A DNA stretch of 64,000 nucleotides from Liolophura sinensis (lineage: Eukaryota; Mollusca; Polyplacophora; Chitonida; Chitonidae). Numbering within the stretch: position 1 is the stretch's first letter; each line of letters opens with the position of its first letter. The position numbers and the translations under genes were made by a program. Under the pieces are notes generated by a model, which searched no databases, had not been told where the DNA came from, and saw only the letters and a program-made list of their open reading frames with translations. The DNA lies in contig NC_088306.1 in NCBI RefSeq assembly GCF_032854445.1, positions 25,145,764 to 25,209,763 of the forward strand, in the 5' to 3' direction. Below, in pieces: positions 11,941 to 25,052 of this stretch.

Positions 11941-12838
11941 ACATAATTGACCTCACAACTGTAAACAGATAATTTCAGCATGCTTTCAGATTGCTTTCAG
12001 ATGCTTTCAGATTATAATATTTGTATTTCCACATAATATGAAGGTTTAAAATTTTCCAGGTATATAAATTCGACAATCACTGATTAGAATCTGGTGAGGT
12101 TACTTTTGTCAAAATAATAACAGTACAAGAAAATAATACAATAATAAATTTATCAGATTAAGTATTAAAAGGTTTTTTTTTTCGGCAGATAAAGTTTTAT
12201 AATTACAATAAGTTTTAATCTCTTTACACCGATTTACTTGACTTCCTTTCGCCATACTACATGTAGTATATTGTCTTGTCATTACGTGCAGAGTTATATG
12301 ATGCATTAAGAAGAGAAAAAGTGGATGAAACAAATGTAGAATTTCATAGGCCTAATGCTGGTATGAATGAGATTCAACTCACGACTGAGAGAGCCTTCCC
12401 GATAGCAAGAGATCGGTTCTCGGACGCAGTGCTAGACTTGTCACTAAGTATATTCCCACTACTCCGTGCGCATCTTCCCTCACGGCTGTATCGCTTAACT
12501 TGCCGGTTAGCGGGACGCTATAACCGATCTCTTTCACTTTACCGTTATTCAGTCGAGCTAATGCTAATGAATGTTTCACAGATGTGGCCTCATTGTCCCC
12601 CACCCCATCGCGTCATCCCGCCAGCCAGCTGTTTCAGGCACGTTTACCGTTAACCGGGCACGTCCAGCGCTTCGTTTGCTGTGGATTAAGTCCGTCTCTC
12701 TGAACACCTTGTTGCTAAGTGAGACGTGTTTGAGGGTGTTTGCCGAGCGACCGACGCTCTGAGACAATATCGAGCTATACGGACAGGGCGGGTGCGAAGT
12801 GAGAATGTAAGTCAAACGCTTTAGACATATCCGGAGTA

Positions 12839-12858
12839 CCCCCCCCCCCCCCCCCCCC
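12839..12858. repeat. Poly-C run, 20 bases
   Basis: Uninterrupted C homopolymer; length is likely to vary between individuals and assemblies. Confidence 0.95.
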
Positions 12859-14089
12859 GGACTCCCCTCCAAACGCACACATATCCCAACCCTCCGCGTA
12901 ACGCATACAAAGCAGGTCTGCCCGCTTCTCTCGGGCGTCCCGTTGCTTCAAAATATCCAGGCTGTGAGGGCTATCCCGCAACATTAATAGCGTGGGCAAC
13001 TGTCTACGACGAACTGAGACTTCGCCTTTATCTAGGTCATCCGTCGAATAGAGTGTCGACCTAACAGCTTGAAAACGTACGCTAAGGCTTGGTACCTCGT
13101 GCGCTGACGGGGAACTCCGTCTCCTATATAACACCCGAGAGCATATACATTCCGATCGTGACTCTCGATTGACGGCCATAAATAAGAAAATCACGAGGAC
13201 AGCGCAAAGGCGCAGATGGGAGGCAAACTGGATGGACTGCCCGAATCGGATATTACATTTACGTATATATCCACGGTTAGTGAAATTTTATTCTTTGCCA
13301 GGAGAGCTATTCTTATCAACTGGACGAGATAACCGCTCTATATTGCCTATATTTATGACTGTATGGCATGTGTTATTGTTGTTGTTTTTTAAATCCAAAA
13401 TGCCCCGCAGGCGTTTAGGTTTTCAGCACATAGCACAGCGGTTTGTACGCCGAAACTACCAGAGCGTTCATCGACGGATATACATCCGTTCGGTGTTTCC
13501 AGCCTCCCAACTCCAGCTATTTATAATGCAAGTCTTGTTTACGAGGCTGTAGATAACTGACTCGAGCGGACGGTCTTCGTATTCGTGTAAAGCACGCCTT
13601 TCGTTCTGTCACTCACCAGCAGTCCGTGTTAAAGCCGTGCGATCGTTGGCAATTCGAATGCGATTTTCGCTTTCGATAACAACACTGGCAAGGATCGTTT
13701 TTTATGTTGTTACTTGGCAGTTGAAGAGATGCTGCTAGTTGATGGGGAATGAAGTGGAAAGTGTCGTTTTTGATGATACAGTTCGCACAAAGTGCATAAA
13801 ATTGGACATAATTGTTGTATTATTGGATGTGATTTGTCGCATCGACTGGTCGATTGCGATAAGTGGAATGAAACCGTAACAGCTTTACTTGACACGCCGC
13901 GTTCAGACAATGCACTCTGTCGAATGCTATATAATCGCATGCAATAGTAAGACATGTTCTGTTTTCCTTCGGCTAGTCGAATTAATTAGACTGTTCGACT
14001 GGACAGTCGCATTGTGTGAACACGGCGAAGCGCAGTTGCATGGCTGTATCGGAATTTGCACCGATGATACATATAAGCTTAATTCTACA

Positions 14090-15215
14090 TTGAGAGATAA
14101 GTTTGGGTCAGTAGGCTGAAAAATCTGAGTTAAACAACCGAGCTAATTCGGCTCAGAAAAACCATATGACAAGATCAGCTGAGTCCTGCGAGTTGTGCGA
14201 CCAACCAAGTGAATCAACAATATAACCAGATGAATTTCATCAGAAGTCCGTTACCTAGAAGTATGCAATTTCCCTATAGCTAGTCTCCACGGCACTGTAC
14301 ACACGTTAAGTCATCAGTAGAAGCTTGCGCCACCTAGTGGAGAAATATGCCAACTTTTTGAGTGGAAATTGTGAACTGAATCATGGGAAATCTAACTGTA
14401 AACGAGTGCTATAAGAACTGAAACCAAACCTCCGTATGTAAAAACTACGATTTCGTTGATCATTGTTGCTATGCAGTTAAGAACTGACTGAATATTTTTA
14501 TATTTCCAAGAAACTATAAAACAATTACGATCAAAGACATTATTGTCCTTTTAAAAAAATTGGTTGAGTGAATGATTGTTTGGGGTTTAACGTCGTACTT
14601 AACAATTTTTCAGTCATATGACGACGAAATCCTAAGAGTGCATGGAATGTGCCTCCTTGTTGCAGGACGGCTCTCCACCGTTCTTTTATATTTAGTGCTG
14701 CTTCACTGAGACGCCTTACCGAAGGCAAGTAATGTGCCCCACAAGAGCCATTACACTGATGCGGGTCAAACAGTCGTTGCACTATCCCCTTCATGCTGAA
14801 CGCCAAGCGAGGAAGTTACAATTTCCTCTTTTAAAGTCTCAGGTGTGACTCGATCCAGGATTGACCTTGGATCTACCTGTCCCGGAGCAGACGGTCTACC
14901 AACTGCGTAATATTTTGAAGTGTATTTCAACACAAACAAGTATGGAACCCATCATACATCAGCCGTTTGTCAAACGTTTGCTGCGCAATAGAGAGAAAAA
15001 AATACATGGCTGCGCAGATACGTTACATAATGTGTTAGAGAGTGTGTGAAGTACTGTGGAGACTAGCTATAGGTAAGTCGCATATTTCTAGGTAATGGAC
15101 TTCTGGTTTCATGAATAAGTTGATCTGGTCATATGGCTCAGTTTTCTGTGGTGAATTAGCTTAATCGTGTAACTCCGATTTTTGAGTGAGTTGACCCAAA
15201 CTTGTCTTTCAGTGT
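14090..15215. mobile_element. Foldback structure with inverted arms and a nested SINE-B
   Basis: Bases 14,095-14,306 and 15,043-15,212 are inverted copies of each other with gaps. Shared blocks, read on the + strand of the left arm, include GTTTGGGTCA, GAGCTAATTC, AGAAGTCC, TTACCTAGAA and CCTATAGCTAGTCTCCAC. The left arm has about 50 extra bases. The 740-bp centre is largely a SINE-B copy. This may be a non-autonomous foldback transposon that was later hit by a SINE. Confidence 0.7.
14561..14908 (-). mobile_element. SINE-B copy, near full length
   Basis: The minus-strand element shows a tRNA-like start (GATCCAAGGTCAATCCTGG region), a middle that encodes by chance KERW-x-x-VLQQG, and a tail with GTCGTCATATGACTGAAAA and GTACGACGTTAAACCCC. 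The same middle and tail occur at 10.2-10.5 kb on the + strand, which defines the family. Confidence 0.7.
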
Positions 15216-16350
15216 GTCCCAGTCTCAACCACTCGCTCACAGCTGGCCACTGCCGCTGACAGCCCTACGACTTCGGATTGAACCGGCATGCACGTAACGA
15301 CAACAGTCGCATCTTTCTTCAGTATACGGTATATACGAGCGCTGAGAACTCTAAGGAATTGTGGGTTAGAGTTGCGATGGGCTGAGCTTTATTGTCCGCT
15401 TGCCATGTAGCGATGTTAAGAAAACTTTTTGTTGAGGTTGATATTTTTCGCCAGTCTAGCTGTTCAGCTATATATTGCATTTCTTATTTTTAACTACATA
15501 CAACACATTCTAAATCTAGTAGATTTGATGTATTAGTTTATACCTTCGCCCAAAAATGCAAATGGACGTATATTTAGCATATTGATTACCTTAACGACCT
15601 GTTTTAAGTAAAACCAGCCATATTAACGTCTAATTCAGTAGGCTGATTTATTGTGAGCTGTAGGCAATGGGACTGATATCGTCACTTTAATTCGATGGTA
15701 TGGTATTATGGAAAATGTCACCCCACACATGCACTGCATTTAATAGCATTCAACCGACAAAGCGATTTGTATCGTTAACGAATGCCTTTTAGCTGCGGCA
15801 AGTATATAGCCGCAGTCTATGAGTCGCTCTGTCTGTCTGTTGTTAAGTCGGTCGGTTACATATTTGACATCTAATATTTAAAACAATGGTCATTCACTCA
15901 ACGAGGGCCTCCATGCAACATGACATAGACATCTGGGGAAATGTCGTGAACGTAGCTTAGTGGGCAGACTGTAATGAGTGCTTATCTGGAACCAAGTCAT
16001 CATAGGGCGGGGACAGCTACCCCATTGAGACTTCGTACCTTAGTTACCGGATAATGAAATAGGTTGCCCTTGGTAAAATGGACTGAGTATTTCGTTCACT
16101 GCATGCGTTTGACCGATAAAACCCAGGCTATTCCCCAAAACCATGACATATTCCAAGGTGTGCCTCTAAGATTGATGGCGTGTTTGCCGTGCACTTCCTG
16201 CTGATATAGCAACTTACACCAACAACAGCCTCATGCTTGGAACTAGAATTAGATATTAGCGTTACACATCATGCATGTTGAATAATAAAACTGTGAAGCA
16301 TGGGCTTATTTACACCTGTTATACAAAACTGTTGGCGTTTTACCCTCAAG
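15215..16350. other. Gene-free stretch
   Basis: AT-rich, without long frames or recognisable repeats. I see nothing definite in it. Confidence 0.4.
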
Positions 16351-16640
16351 CGCATATCTGTCTTCACTGTTACCACTGTCAAAAAATAATCTTTTAAATT
16401 CAGCAAAAAATCTGTTATCTGAGTGATGCTAGAATGTATTATGTTGTTGCAGCCGATTACTCTGTTAAATATAACATACATATTCTATGAAATCAACCTA
16501 ACGATTCTATTAGACTAGCAGGATATTATGTTGACTGTGACACAATAATGTGTTATAATGGCACAATACATTCTAGCATCATCCAGTCAACAGACTTTCT
16601 GCTAAATATAGCAGATTAATTTTTTGAGTGTGGACGTTAT
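16350..16640. mobile_element. Palindromic MITE copy 1
   Basis: One half carries GATGCTAGAATGTATTATGT. The other half carries ACAATACATTCTAGCATCAT, its near reverse complement. Outer ends hold TAAATTCAGCAAAAAATCTG and AGCAGATTAATTTTTTGAGT. No coding capacity. See the copies at 19.56, 34.2 and 59.7 kb. Confidence 0.75.
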
Positions 16641-16684
16641 GCGTAGAACACCTGGCCACGCGCGGTCATCAAAAACAGCTATAG

Positions 16685-16864
16685 TGCGGTCGCTGTGAGT
16701 TCAAGACTTGCTCTCCAGCTATACGTGGGAAGGTGCGTAGCAACGTACGGATGGTCTAGGGTTTCCCAAGGGCTCTCCCCGGTTTCCGTTCACCATAATA
16801 CTGGCGGTCGTTGTATAAGTGAAATATTCTTGAGTACGGCGTAAAACACCAACCAAATAAATAA
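16685..16864 (+). mobile_element. SINE-A copy, 5' truncated
   Basis: Starts at the B-box region (GCGGTCGCTGTGAGTTCAAG) and runs to the TAAA tail. Confidence 0.8.
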
Positions 16865-18527
16865 ACTAATCTTATATTGATCTATCTCATCTCAAGAAAA
16901 TTTCACTTGTATGTGACGGAAGCTATGAGGTTTCTGGGCAAAAGAAGATACCGCCTTAGCTCGTTATGTACGTGAAAAATCTCGGTATGTGGGTTAAACA
17001 TCAACCAGGTTAGTAAATGAACATTGTCTTACGTATGGCTTATATATGCATCCAGTCAAAGCTGAACAAACATCCCAACAGCGACACTTTCCAGCCTATA
17101 GTACTTTAGTAATTCGGGACTATGGGATATGAAGTTTCTAATTCACTCTTACCTTTGTGCTGACGTTTTGTGGGTAAACTGGTTACGTACTGCTTGTACA
17201 TTGCAGTTTAATTGTATATCCAGCTTTGACCCGAGTCGCCACTAGAAAGGTACCCATTCGTTCAAGGATTGTATAATTTCTAGTGACAGGCACTTTGGAG
17301 CCCTCAACCGCGCGAAAGCCCACACATTTAATAGACGAATCTATTGAGTTCACGAACCGAAGAAACAACACAGTTGTCTTAATAGAAGAGGACATGCAGA
17401 GGTAGTGAATGCTTTTTACATGTATTGAAGTCCATTCACGCAGATTACTTAAGGATGCTCTTTAGGAAATCACCTTGCAAACACAATGAAAACAGAAATG
17501 GTGTAAAACATTGCCCAAGGCTAGTGTGTCCACAGTTACTAAATCTACAGACACGACGTGTTTCAAATTCTCTGAGGCGTAGCTGCATACACAGAAAGTA
17601 CCAACAACGTCCGATCATCACATCGGCAATTTAACTGAAGGATGAAAACCATGTTTTTCCAAGATTTAACGGTATTCTATCGTATTTATTAACAGGGGCA
17701 TAATACCATGACGGTTGGGCTACGGCGATGTACTGCTACATTCACGGTACCTTATAACAGCGTGTCAGCCACTGAACTGTATCTGGCTCTGGCGGTTGAA
17801 GCGCTTGCACGATGCGGTTACCCAGCCCCTGACGCATTAGGTTAAGATCTCGTTTGTTAGGCTGTGGTTTTAAGTTAGGAGGTTTGTCAGGTACTTTGAG
17901 CAGGGCTGTGGTTCAGACCGGATACTTCCGCATTCTCCGCCACTGTAATTTATGTAAAAAAGTATCGAGTAGGGCGTTAATGCGTCAGTGCAATCAATCA
18001 ATAAAGCAATGTCTTAACGATTCGCTGTGGCTCTGCTATAATACCTCGCCTATACACAGCACATATTCGCCATGGCTGCATTCGATCTTACAACCTGTAA
18101 GATGAATGTCTGCCATGCAACTTGACAGTCACTCATATTTTGATGACGATTTTCAGTACAACTTTGATAGACACATTTAATATTATGGAAATGTTGTGAC
18201 TGTCGACCTCTAGGTATTACATATATACCAGCATGAAAGCTAAAATGAGATCAGTTGTACCATTTATGAAAACAAATAACCCAAATCGACCTGATTGACG
18301 ATTCACGTATAACTCCAAATTCCGTTCTCGTGTATTCTTGCGAGATTTGGAGTAATAGATTAATTTATAACTTTCAACAGATTATTCATTCTTTCCGGTA
18401 TGCTATAATTCATATACCTTAATGGCATTACACCGAACAACTTACTGGGGATTTACGTTAATCGCGTGTTGTTTGTGGTTATGTGAACAGAAGCGGACAT
18501 ACTGTCATCTACGTTATATACCATGCT
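16865..18527. other. Gene-free stretch
   Basis: Short frames on both strands without recognisable products. No repeats noticed. Confidence 0.4.
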
Positions 18528-18541
18528 TACTGTCAGTTTCG

Positions 18542-18810
18542 GGGGCCTCCGTGGCTCAGTCGGTTAGCGCGCTAGCGCAGCGTAATGACCCAGGAGTCTC
18601 TCACCAATGCGGTCGCTGTGAGTTCAAGTCCAGCTCATGCTGGCTTCCTCTCCGGCCGTAAGTGGGTAGGTCTTCCAGTAACCTGCGGATGGTCGTGGGT
18701 TTCCCCCGGGCTGTTCCCGGTTTCCACCCACCATAATGCTGGCCGCCGTCGTAGAAGTGAAATATTCTTGAGTACGGCGTAAAACATACTTAAATAAATA
18801 AATAAATAAA
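18542..18810 (+). mobile_element. SINE-A copy, full length, with target-site duplication
   Basis: Complete head, core and TAAA tail. Flanks TACTGTCAGTTTCG (18,528-18,541) and TACTGTCATTTTCG (18,811-18,824) match at 13 of 14 bases, marking the target-site duplication and a fairly recent insertion. Confidence 0.93.
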
Positions 18811-18944
18811 TACTGTCATTTTCGTACTGGAAACATATAACCACTGTAATAACCAACTTGCATTTTTACAGTAAAATTTACGAGCAGGTTGGGCTATGCA
18901 TATCATTTTCCTGTAAATAAACAGTTATCATTGGACTGTAAAGA

Positions 18945-19072
18945 GTGGCAGCGGTGGCTCAGTTACTAGAGCGTCTGAATGGCGGGGCGGTAGATCCAGA
19001 GTCAATCCTGGGTGGGGTCAAGACATTAAAAGAGGAAATTGTAGGGTTTAACATTAAGGGGATCGTGTCCAT
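18945..19072 (+). mobile_element. SINE-B head fragment
   Basis: A tRNA-like head, GGTGGCTCAGTTACTAGAGC then AGAGTCAATCCTGG, leads into AAAAGAGGAAATTGTAGGGT, matching the reverse of the 14.8-14.9 kb copy. It stops after about 125 bases. Confidence 0.55.
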
Positions 19073-19559
19073 TTTTGGCAGCCAATGTCATGGACAGATA
19101 TAGATATCCAACAAATATTCAGCAAATGAATGTACGTAAAAAATTGACAGTGAGCCATGTCCGTAAACCTACAGAAGGTACAGTTGTATTTGTGCAGTAT
19201 TTCTGTAGATCTACTCTGTTTGCTTTTGTAAAATATTTACAGTAATTTTCCGTGTCGTAAAATATACAGCCAGATATTTGCGGAGTGTAACTGCATTGTG
19301 CATGAACCCAACACGTGTCTGGAAGTATTTTCTACAAGTCTGCGATATGACATACTTTACCATTTACGTGTGTGCATGGATATTTATTACAGCATGTCCT
19401 TTGTAAGTCGGTAGCGGTTTTATGCCGCTAAGGCATTTTTACATGTGCATATTGCGTCTTGGTGCTTATATTTGCTTATAGTTTTACTTATATTGTCGTC
19501 TAAATGTCCGAAATGCGGTAGAAATCAACAGTCCTTAAATTGCACAAAGCTTTACATAC

Positions 19560-19816
19560 ATATACTCTCACAAAATTAATCTGTTAAAGTCTGTTGTCCG
19601 AGTCATGCTAGAATGTATTCTACTGTTGTAACAGATTGTTCTGTTAAATATAGCACACATGTTCTGTTCATTCAACAGAAAGATTCTATCAGACTATAAC
19701 AGGATGTTATGTTGAATATGACAGAATATTATGTTATAATAACAAAATACATTCTAGCATCGCTCAGACAACAGACTTTCTGTTAAAGTTTAACAGATTA
19801 ACTTTTTGAGAGTAGG
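19560..19816. mobile_element. Palindromic MITE copy 2, best preserved
   Basis: About 257 bases with long inverted ends. Left: AAAATTAATCTGTTAAAG, GTCTGTTGTCCGAG, CATGCTAGAATGTATTCTAC. Right, as reverse complement: AAAAGTTAATCTGTTAAAC, GTCTGTTGTCTGAG, GATGCTAGAATGTATTTTGT. The element is close to a full palindrome. Confidence 0.85.
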
Positions 19817-22054
19817 AATCGTGAATAGAAACATTTTTGAACCGTGCTGGGTTATGTATAATAATGGTATGAATGAAGATAGGTACATATGACTTTTGAA
19901 TGAAATGTTTCAATTTTAACTACCATCCAGTGGTAGTCATTTTGCAGTGACTCCATAATGCATTTGCACTTCAGTTTGCATAAACTTCAATATATATGAC
20001 TCTCCATCTGCCCATGTTATCCATTCCTCTGGAATTTTCTGTCTGTTTATAACGACTGGTTAAGCATAAATCTAGAAATGACCAGACATGTCACGTGGAA
20101 GCCGGAAATGACGTATGGCTGTTTCGGTTTCGCCTCTGCGGAAACACTTGTGGGTTATTAATACAACTCAGCCGGCGGGATGTCGTTTACTTCCTTTTAA
20201 AGCACTCGCGTCTCTGATTTTTCCCCAGCCGACAACATATGTCCTTAATACGTACGGAGATACGCGTGCAGCTTGAGGTTGTCAGTTAACAGCATAGAGT
20301 TTACGTACACGAAAACATACTATTTTTGAACCATTATACCAGTTTAAGCAAACCTGCGAACGAACGGCATGAAATCGCTGTTGCCGGCTGGTTGACTTTG
20401 TGAGTATTTTGTCTTTCCCCCAAATAAGCTTAAATCCCAGCATTATATTGTATTCCAATATCACTCTCAGCATTTGTGAGATTTACTGTGTGTATATAAA
20501 TCGTGTGGTTGAATGGTTTCATCATGGCCTTTTCTCTGTATATGGGTTAATATATCCATTCGTGGGTATTTTGTTTTTCGTCTTAAAAGTTCTAAATCTA
20601 TAAATCCTTGCATAACGCAAGGTCAGTATCACACTGTTCGTGTGTTTGTGTACAGGCTTAGTATCTACCGTTTATGTGATGTAGATCGATATATAACGAA
20701 TGCGAGAATGGCCATTTCAGAATCGCACGTGCACACGTTATACTGAATATAACATGTGCACTTCTAAGCTTTAGTGTCATTTAATCCACGTTCATACGGT
20801 CTGGTTTGTTGCACCAATTAGAAGTTATCAAAATCGAAACCTTTTAACTTATAATCAATTTTAGTCAAATGGTACAAATCATATAGGAATTTAGCCGTTC
20901 AGCTGCTCTATGTAGTGTTCCTATAAGGGCCGCCTTGAAAATGAATATTTTTGAACTTGCAGAATGTGTGATTTTGAAACCTTTCAGTTGTAAAGTCATG
21001 AGTTTGAATCCAAATTTTTTTTTTGCTTTTTTTGTTACACTATAAAAACATTTGAATGAAAACTGTCCATTACCAAAAGTAATATGGGGGTGGACAAAAT
21101 AATCGGTGCTAGACTTGAACCTACTGTGCTTGGCGGAGGAAAACCTATATCCAGTGGACACCCACGCTGTGTACATAGGGTATAGTGACTACTGGCAGAC
21201 CCATGAATTCTACATAGGTATTAACTACTTAATATAAAGAGGCTGCTTAATATAAACAGACCAGTAAATAATTAATTATATAAATAAATGCATAAGGAGT
21301 TTTTTTTGAACACGACATATGGCGGCTCATTACTGAATAACTTGCTATGGGGTCGTTTCTTTCCATAATCATTTTGTGTAATAGACACATTTACTTACAG
21401 ATATCACTGGGTGCAGATGGGAATTAAATATTGCACACGTAGTTAAAAGACGTGACAGAATCTTGTTTTCCGACTATCAGGCGGGCCGACTAATAACACA
21501 TCCTTTGGAATGTGATGAGTTGTATGGTGGTGGTATGTACAATATCGCCCTCGACTAAACAGCGAAAAGTTGATACCAAACAAATATGACGGCATCTGTA
21601 CACTGTCGTACGTATACCCCATTGCGTAATTTAGAAAACAAATTACACAGAGTGGGAAGTACAAACGTAGATAAATGTTAATACTTACTTGAAATTACCA
21701 TTAAATACACCGTGTAGAGTAACAATATAAAAATACATCTATAATAATCAGACCACCCACCCCTGGCCTCACACGACACCCCAACCCTCATATTCGTTGG
21801 GTGATTTTATTTTATAAAGCAATTTGTAAACTTCCGCATATTTACATCCTGCTAAATTCGCATGCTACGATTATCCTTTAATTGCAAAAGACTTGCGTCA
21901 GACCATCAGCTCGTGAATATATTATTGTGTTGTAGTCTACGTAATGATGTGATATAGGATCGTGACTTTCATTTTTTGTTTACGGATTGTTGCAGTTATA
22001 GAGTAAAGAATAATCACATGTGAGTTTGTTTTTATTTTTGCAATTTTTAATAAA

Positions 22055-22212
22055 CACATCCAGTTTGTTTTAAACGTTCATGCGCTTTGGTTTCCTTGAC
22101 TTATTTATAGTTTTAAAAGGATTTTTACCTTATTTTTAACATGCATGGCATTGAATTTGAAGTTAGAGTTGGTTCGCTCTGTGTCAAACATTGGATTACG
22201 ATCAAATAAAAA
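22055..22212. repeat. Local direct duplication, copy 1
   Basis: Shares CACATCCAGTTTGTTTT, GAATTTGAAG and TCAAACA-TGGAT in the same order with 22,761-22,925, at roughly three quarters identity by eye. Confidence 0.7.
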
Positions 22213-22760
22213 GAAATTGAAATGTGTGCGAATATCACAAAATGATGGTTCCATTTGTACTGTGTAAGGATGTGTTGCAAAAGAGGAAACGGGTGAAATC
22301 TGCAGAAAGTCACCATAGCAACGAGGCACAATGCAGGTTCAACCCCGGATGTAGGAAATTTTTAGATGGGTTGCGCTGGTGAAGCTATTTAAATGTTGTC
22401 AGTGACATGTGGCGAAGCTCTATATTAACTTGTCAAACGTCGATGGTTTACAACAGACATTCCAGTTTCGTTCACTCATAAAATAAAATAAATCAAATCG
22501 GGGGAGACCTAGCCGGCAGATTCGAACTCACAAACTCCATGGACAAATTGTAGGACTGTTTCCGTAGACAACGCGATTTTGTTTGAGCGACGTACACGTA
22601 CATAACATCAGCCTTAATACGCGTGCAGCATCTTTTCAGTTACATGTACTTAATTTGTGTTGTAAACTTAAACACCGGTGTTATAGAAACAATTGGCCAC
22701 TGCAGGTCACTATTTATAGCACATGGATCTCATCTCGGTTTCTCTGCGCAAGATGTAATG

Positions 22761-22925
22761 ACCACATCCAGTTTGTTTTGAACGTGCATCAGTTATGTTT
22801 TTCTTGACATATTTGTAGTTTAAAACTGATCCTTATCCTACTTGTAGCATGCAGTGAATTTGAAGGCAGAATTGGTTCAGTACACACTCTGTATCAAACA
22901 CTGGATGACAACCACATAAAAAAGA
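22761..22925. repeat. Local direct duplication, copy 2
   Basis: Partner of 22,055-22,212, in the same orientation, about 700 bases apart. Confidence 0.7.
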
Positions 22926-24435
22926 GAAGTTTATTACTCACTTAATTTTTGTTTTAAACATAAGCCTAAATGCCGGTAGCTAGATCGGTGTTGTTGTGTG
23001 CTTGTCAGATCTCCTGGCATCGAGACATGACGATGCGGTTATTGATCACAAACCGTAGTATTGTATACCTCTTGAGCTTTCCGTTTACTAGTATAAATTT
23101 ATTTAATTGACGTTAATCCTCTTGGAAAATTTCCCCGGGATAAACCACAGACTTTGGCGACTTTCTGACGCACTTTACTACGTTTGAAGTACAAACTAAC
23201 AAGCCATTTTGGAGTAAGAGAGACATATCATCTAAGTATATACCCAAAAATTCCCGGTCCAAGACTGGGATTGAACCCGCGCCTCACTTGTCTGCAGTTA
23301 GGCGTCGCGAATCTAATCACTGAACCACTTCACTCTCGTTCACCTACTAAACTGGCTATTATTCTGTGTTTGGATGATAGGGCTTGCTTTCAGCCACACC
23401 GCTATTCAGTGTAGATACATACATACATGTATATACAGCCTTTGGACGCTTCAGATTCGGAAGAAAATTCATGCATGATGTCCCATAAACCCGATTTAGA
23501 CCACACGTCATATTGTATACATGGGGTGTTTCCCGTCAGTATACCGCTTGAGGGTGGAAGTGTGGGGGGGGGGAGTATGGGATAGGAGGTAAAAGATTTG
23601 CTGCTCAGTTCGGGTAATTATTTTCACCTCTATTATGTGGTGTTATATACTTGTATACGTCATAAAGTGTGGTCTAGAAAATCATGTCTGATAGGTTTTG
23701 TCGTCTGTATAGTACTCTTGAAAAGAGGACATGGTAAATGGGTTTGTCATTCACAAGACGCACCCCAGGAGGAAGGCCTTCATGAGATCTCTGCCACGGG
23801 TTATATGATCTTTAGCTGGTGGTATTCTCTAAACTAAATGTAGCGAATCGTGCAGAGAACTTTTCTCTCATTTTCCCTGTCCTGTTTTTTTATCTAAAGG
23901 CTGGTCTCGTCCCGATCTGTTTGCGATGTATATTGACACGGCTCGGTAATTCAGACGTCTGTTTGATCAGCCCATTCATTTCGACGGGCGAATATCGTCT
24001 CGCCGATATCATAGGTCTATAGCTTTAAGCGGCGGACCAGTGGTCGGCCAACGGTTTTCGGGAGCAGCACGGCTTGACGGAAAAATCAGGTTCGGTAGTA
24101 CTCGGTCAACCCCGGCGAGCGCGGGCTAGCGGGCAGTACGCCTTGACTGACTGTATGTGAAATCACGCGGGATCTTGCCAGTCGATCACACACGGTATTC
24201 AGTCAGCTAGGATGGAAGTTTAGTAAGGATATGTCTGTCTAACCCCGTCAGCTATTATATCATTAGCGGATTTCGTTCCATTGTGATCTCCCGAGCATGT
24301 GGGTTTTCTCGGGCCCAGTCGTAGCTTCCCTCGTGTTGCCACGTCAACGGGGGCTATTGACGCGTAGACTATGAAGAAGTGGCTGGGCTTAAGTGCGTAT
24401 CGCCAGTCGATATGCGTCAGACAGTGGCGCGAGGC

Positions 24436-24473
24436 TATATAACTATACAGCGAGTCGACGATAGCCTTCAGTT
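24436..24473 (+). promoter_or_regulatory. Candidate TATA/initiator core promoter
   Basis: TATATAA at 24,436-24,442 is followed by a perfect TCAGTT initiator at 24,468-24,473 (A at 24,470), 34 bases from the first T to the A. Normal spacing is just over 30. The surrounding 24.0-24.6 kb is rich in CpG and GC compared with its AT-rich flanks. A plausible donor GAAG|GTAGGG at 24,690/24,691 could end a non-coding first exon that splices to 27,831 of the BCOR-like gene. The motifs are seen; the link to the gene is inference. Confidence 0.35.
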
Positions 24474-24690
24474 AAGCGGTATGACTAACTTACACCGTGT
24501 TGTTCTTACGCTGCTCTCCATCGTAACGGCCACAAACGAGAAAGCGGGTTAACTTTGGACAAGCCATTATACTACCGCCGCCGGAGACGCTGTATTCACG
24601 GCTGAAAAGAATAGTACTGCTTTACGACAGCAGGGGACAGGAGACACGGGACTGAGGGACGAGTGATAAACGGAACGATTAAGTATGAAG

Positions 24691-24996
24691 GTAGGGTCTT
24701 GAAAAAGTCGCCCGTAACCTCGTGTATTCTGTGTGTATGTACTTGTAAATGGGGGTGCGTGCGTGCGTATGATAGCTGGCCAGGCGATCACAAGCTTTAC
24801 TAGCCCATGCCGTCTGGCTTGGCCGCATTCTTCGTTTATTCTAGTCGGATTTTGAAGCCGGTACGCATTTCCGTGCGACGATCGCATGATTTTGCCCTTT
24901 TCGTTTTTTTTTTCTTGCCGTTGGAGGGGGGGGGGTATTTTTAGTGTATATGATTACGACCGTTTGCTAAATGGGCCGTCTGCACAAAGCGGCCGT

Positions 24997-25052
<56 letters not shown>

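Larger units (their letters stand above)
11480..14090. other. Gene-free stretch with a CpG-rich middle
   Basis: About 12.38-13.65 kb is clearly richer in CpG than its flanks, with a TATATAA at 13,125-13,131 but no good initiator. It might be a regulatory island. Open frames on both strands here look like by-products of GC content. A 20-C run lies at 12,839-12,858 and a perfect hairpin at 11,905-11,940. Confidence 0.35.
19817..24000. other. Gene-free stretch with a local duplication
   Basis: Mostly AT-rich unique sequence. It contains a diverged 165-bp direct duplication (22.06 and 22.76 kb) and a minus-strand tRNA-like SINE head near 23,255-23,335 (reverse reads GTGGTTCAGTGATTAGA then GGTTCAATCCC). 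No gene recognised. Confidence 0.4.

Noticed and set aside
12276-13552. Several overlapping frames of 100-139 codons on both strands
   Set aside because: The segment is GC- and CpG-rich, which lowers stop frequency on both strands; no frame shows a known motif or good splice sites.
10203-14806. Two unrelated frames sharing KERW-x-x-VLQQG, possible conserved protein
   Set aside because: Both lie inside SINE-B copies in opposite orientation; the shared peptide comes from the repeat.
18422-18661. Frames at 18.4, 53.1 and 61.4 kb sharing SVSALAQRNDPG
   Set aside because: Translation of the SINE-A head, not genes.
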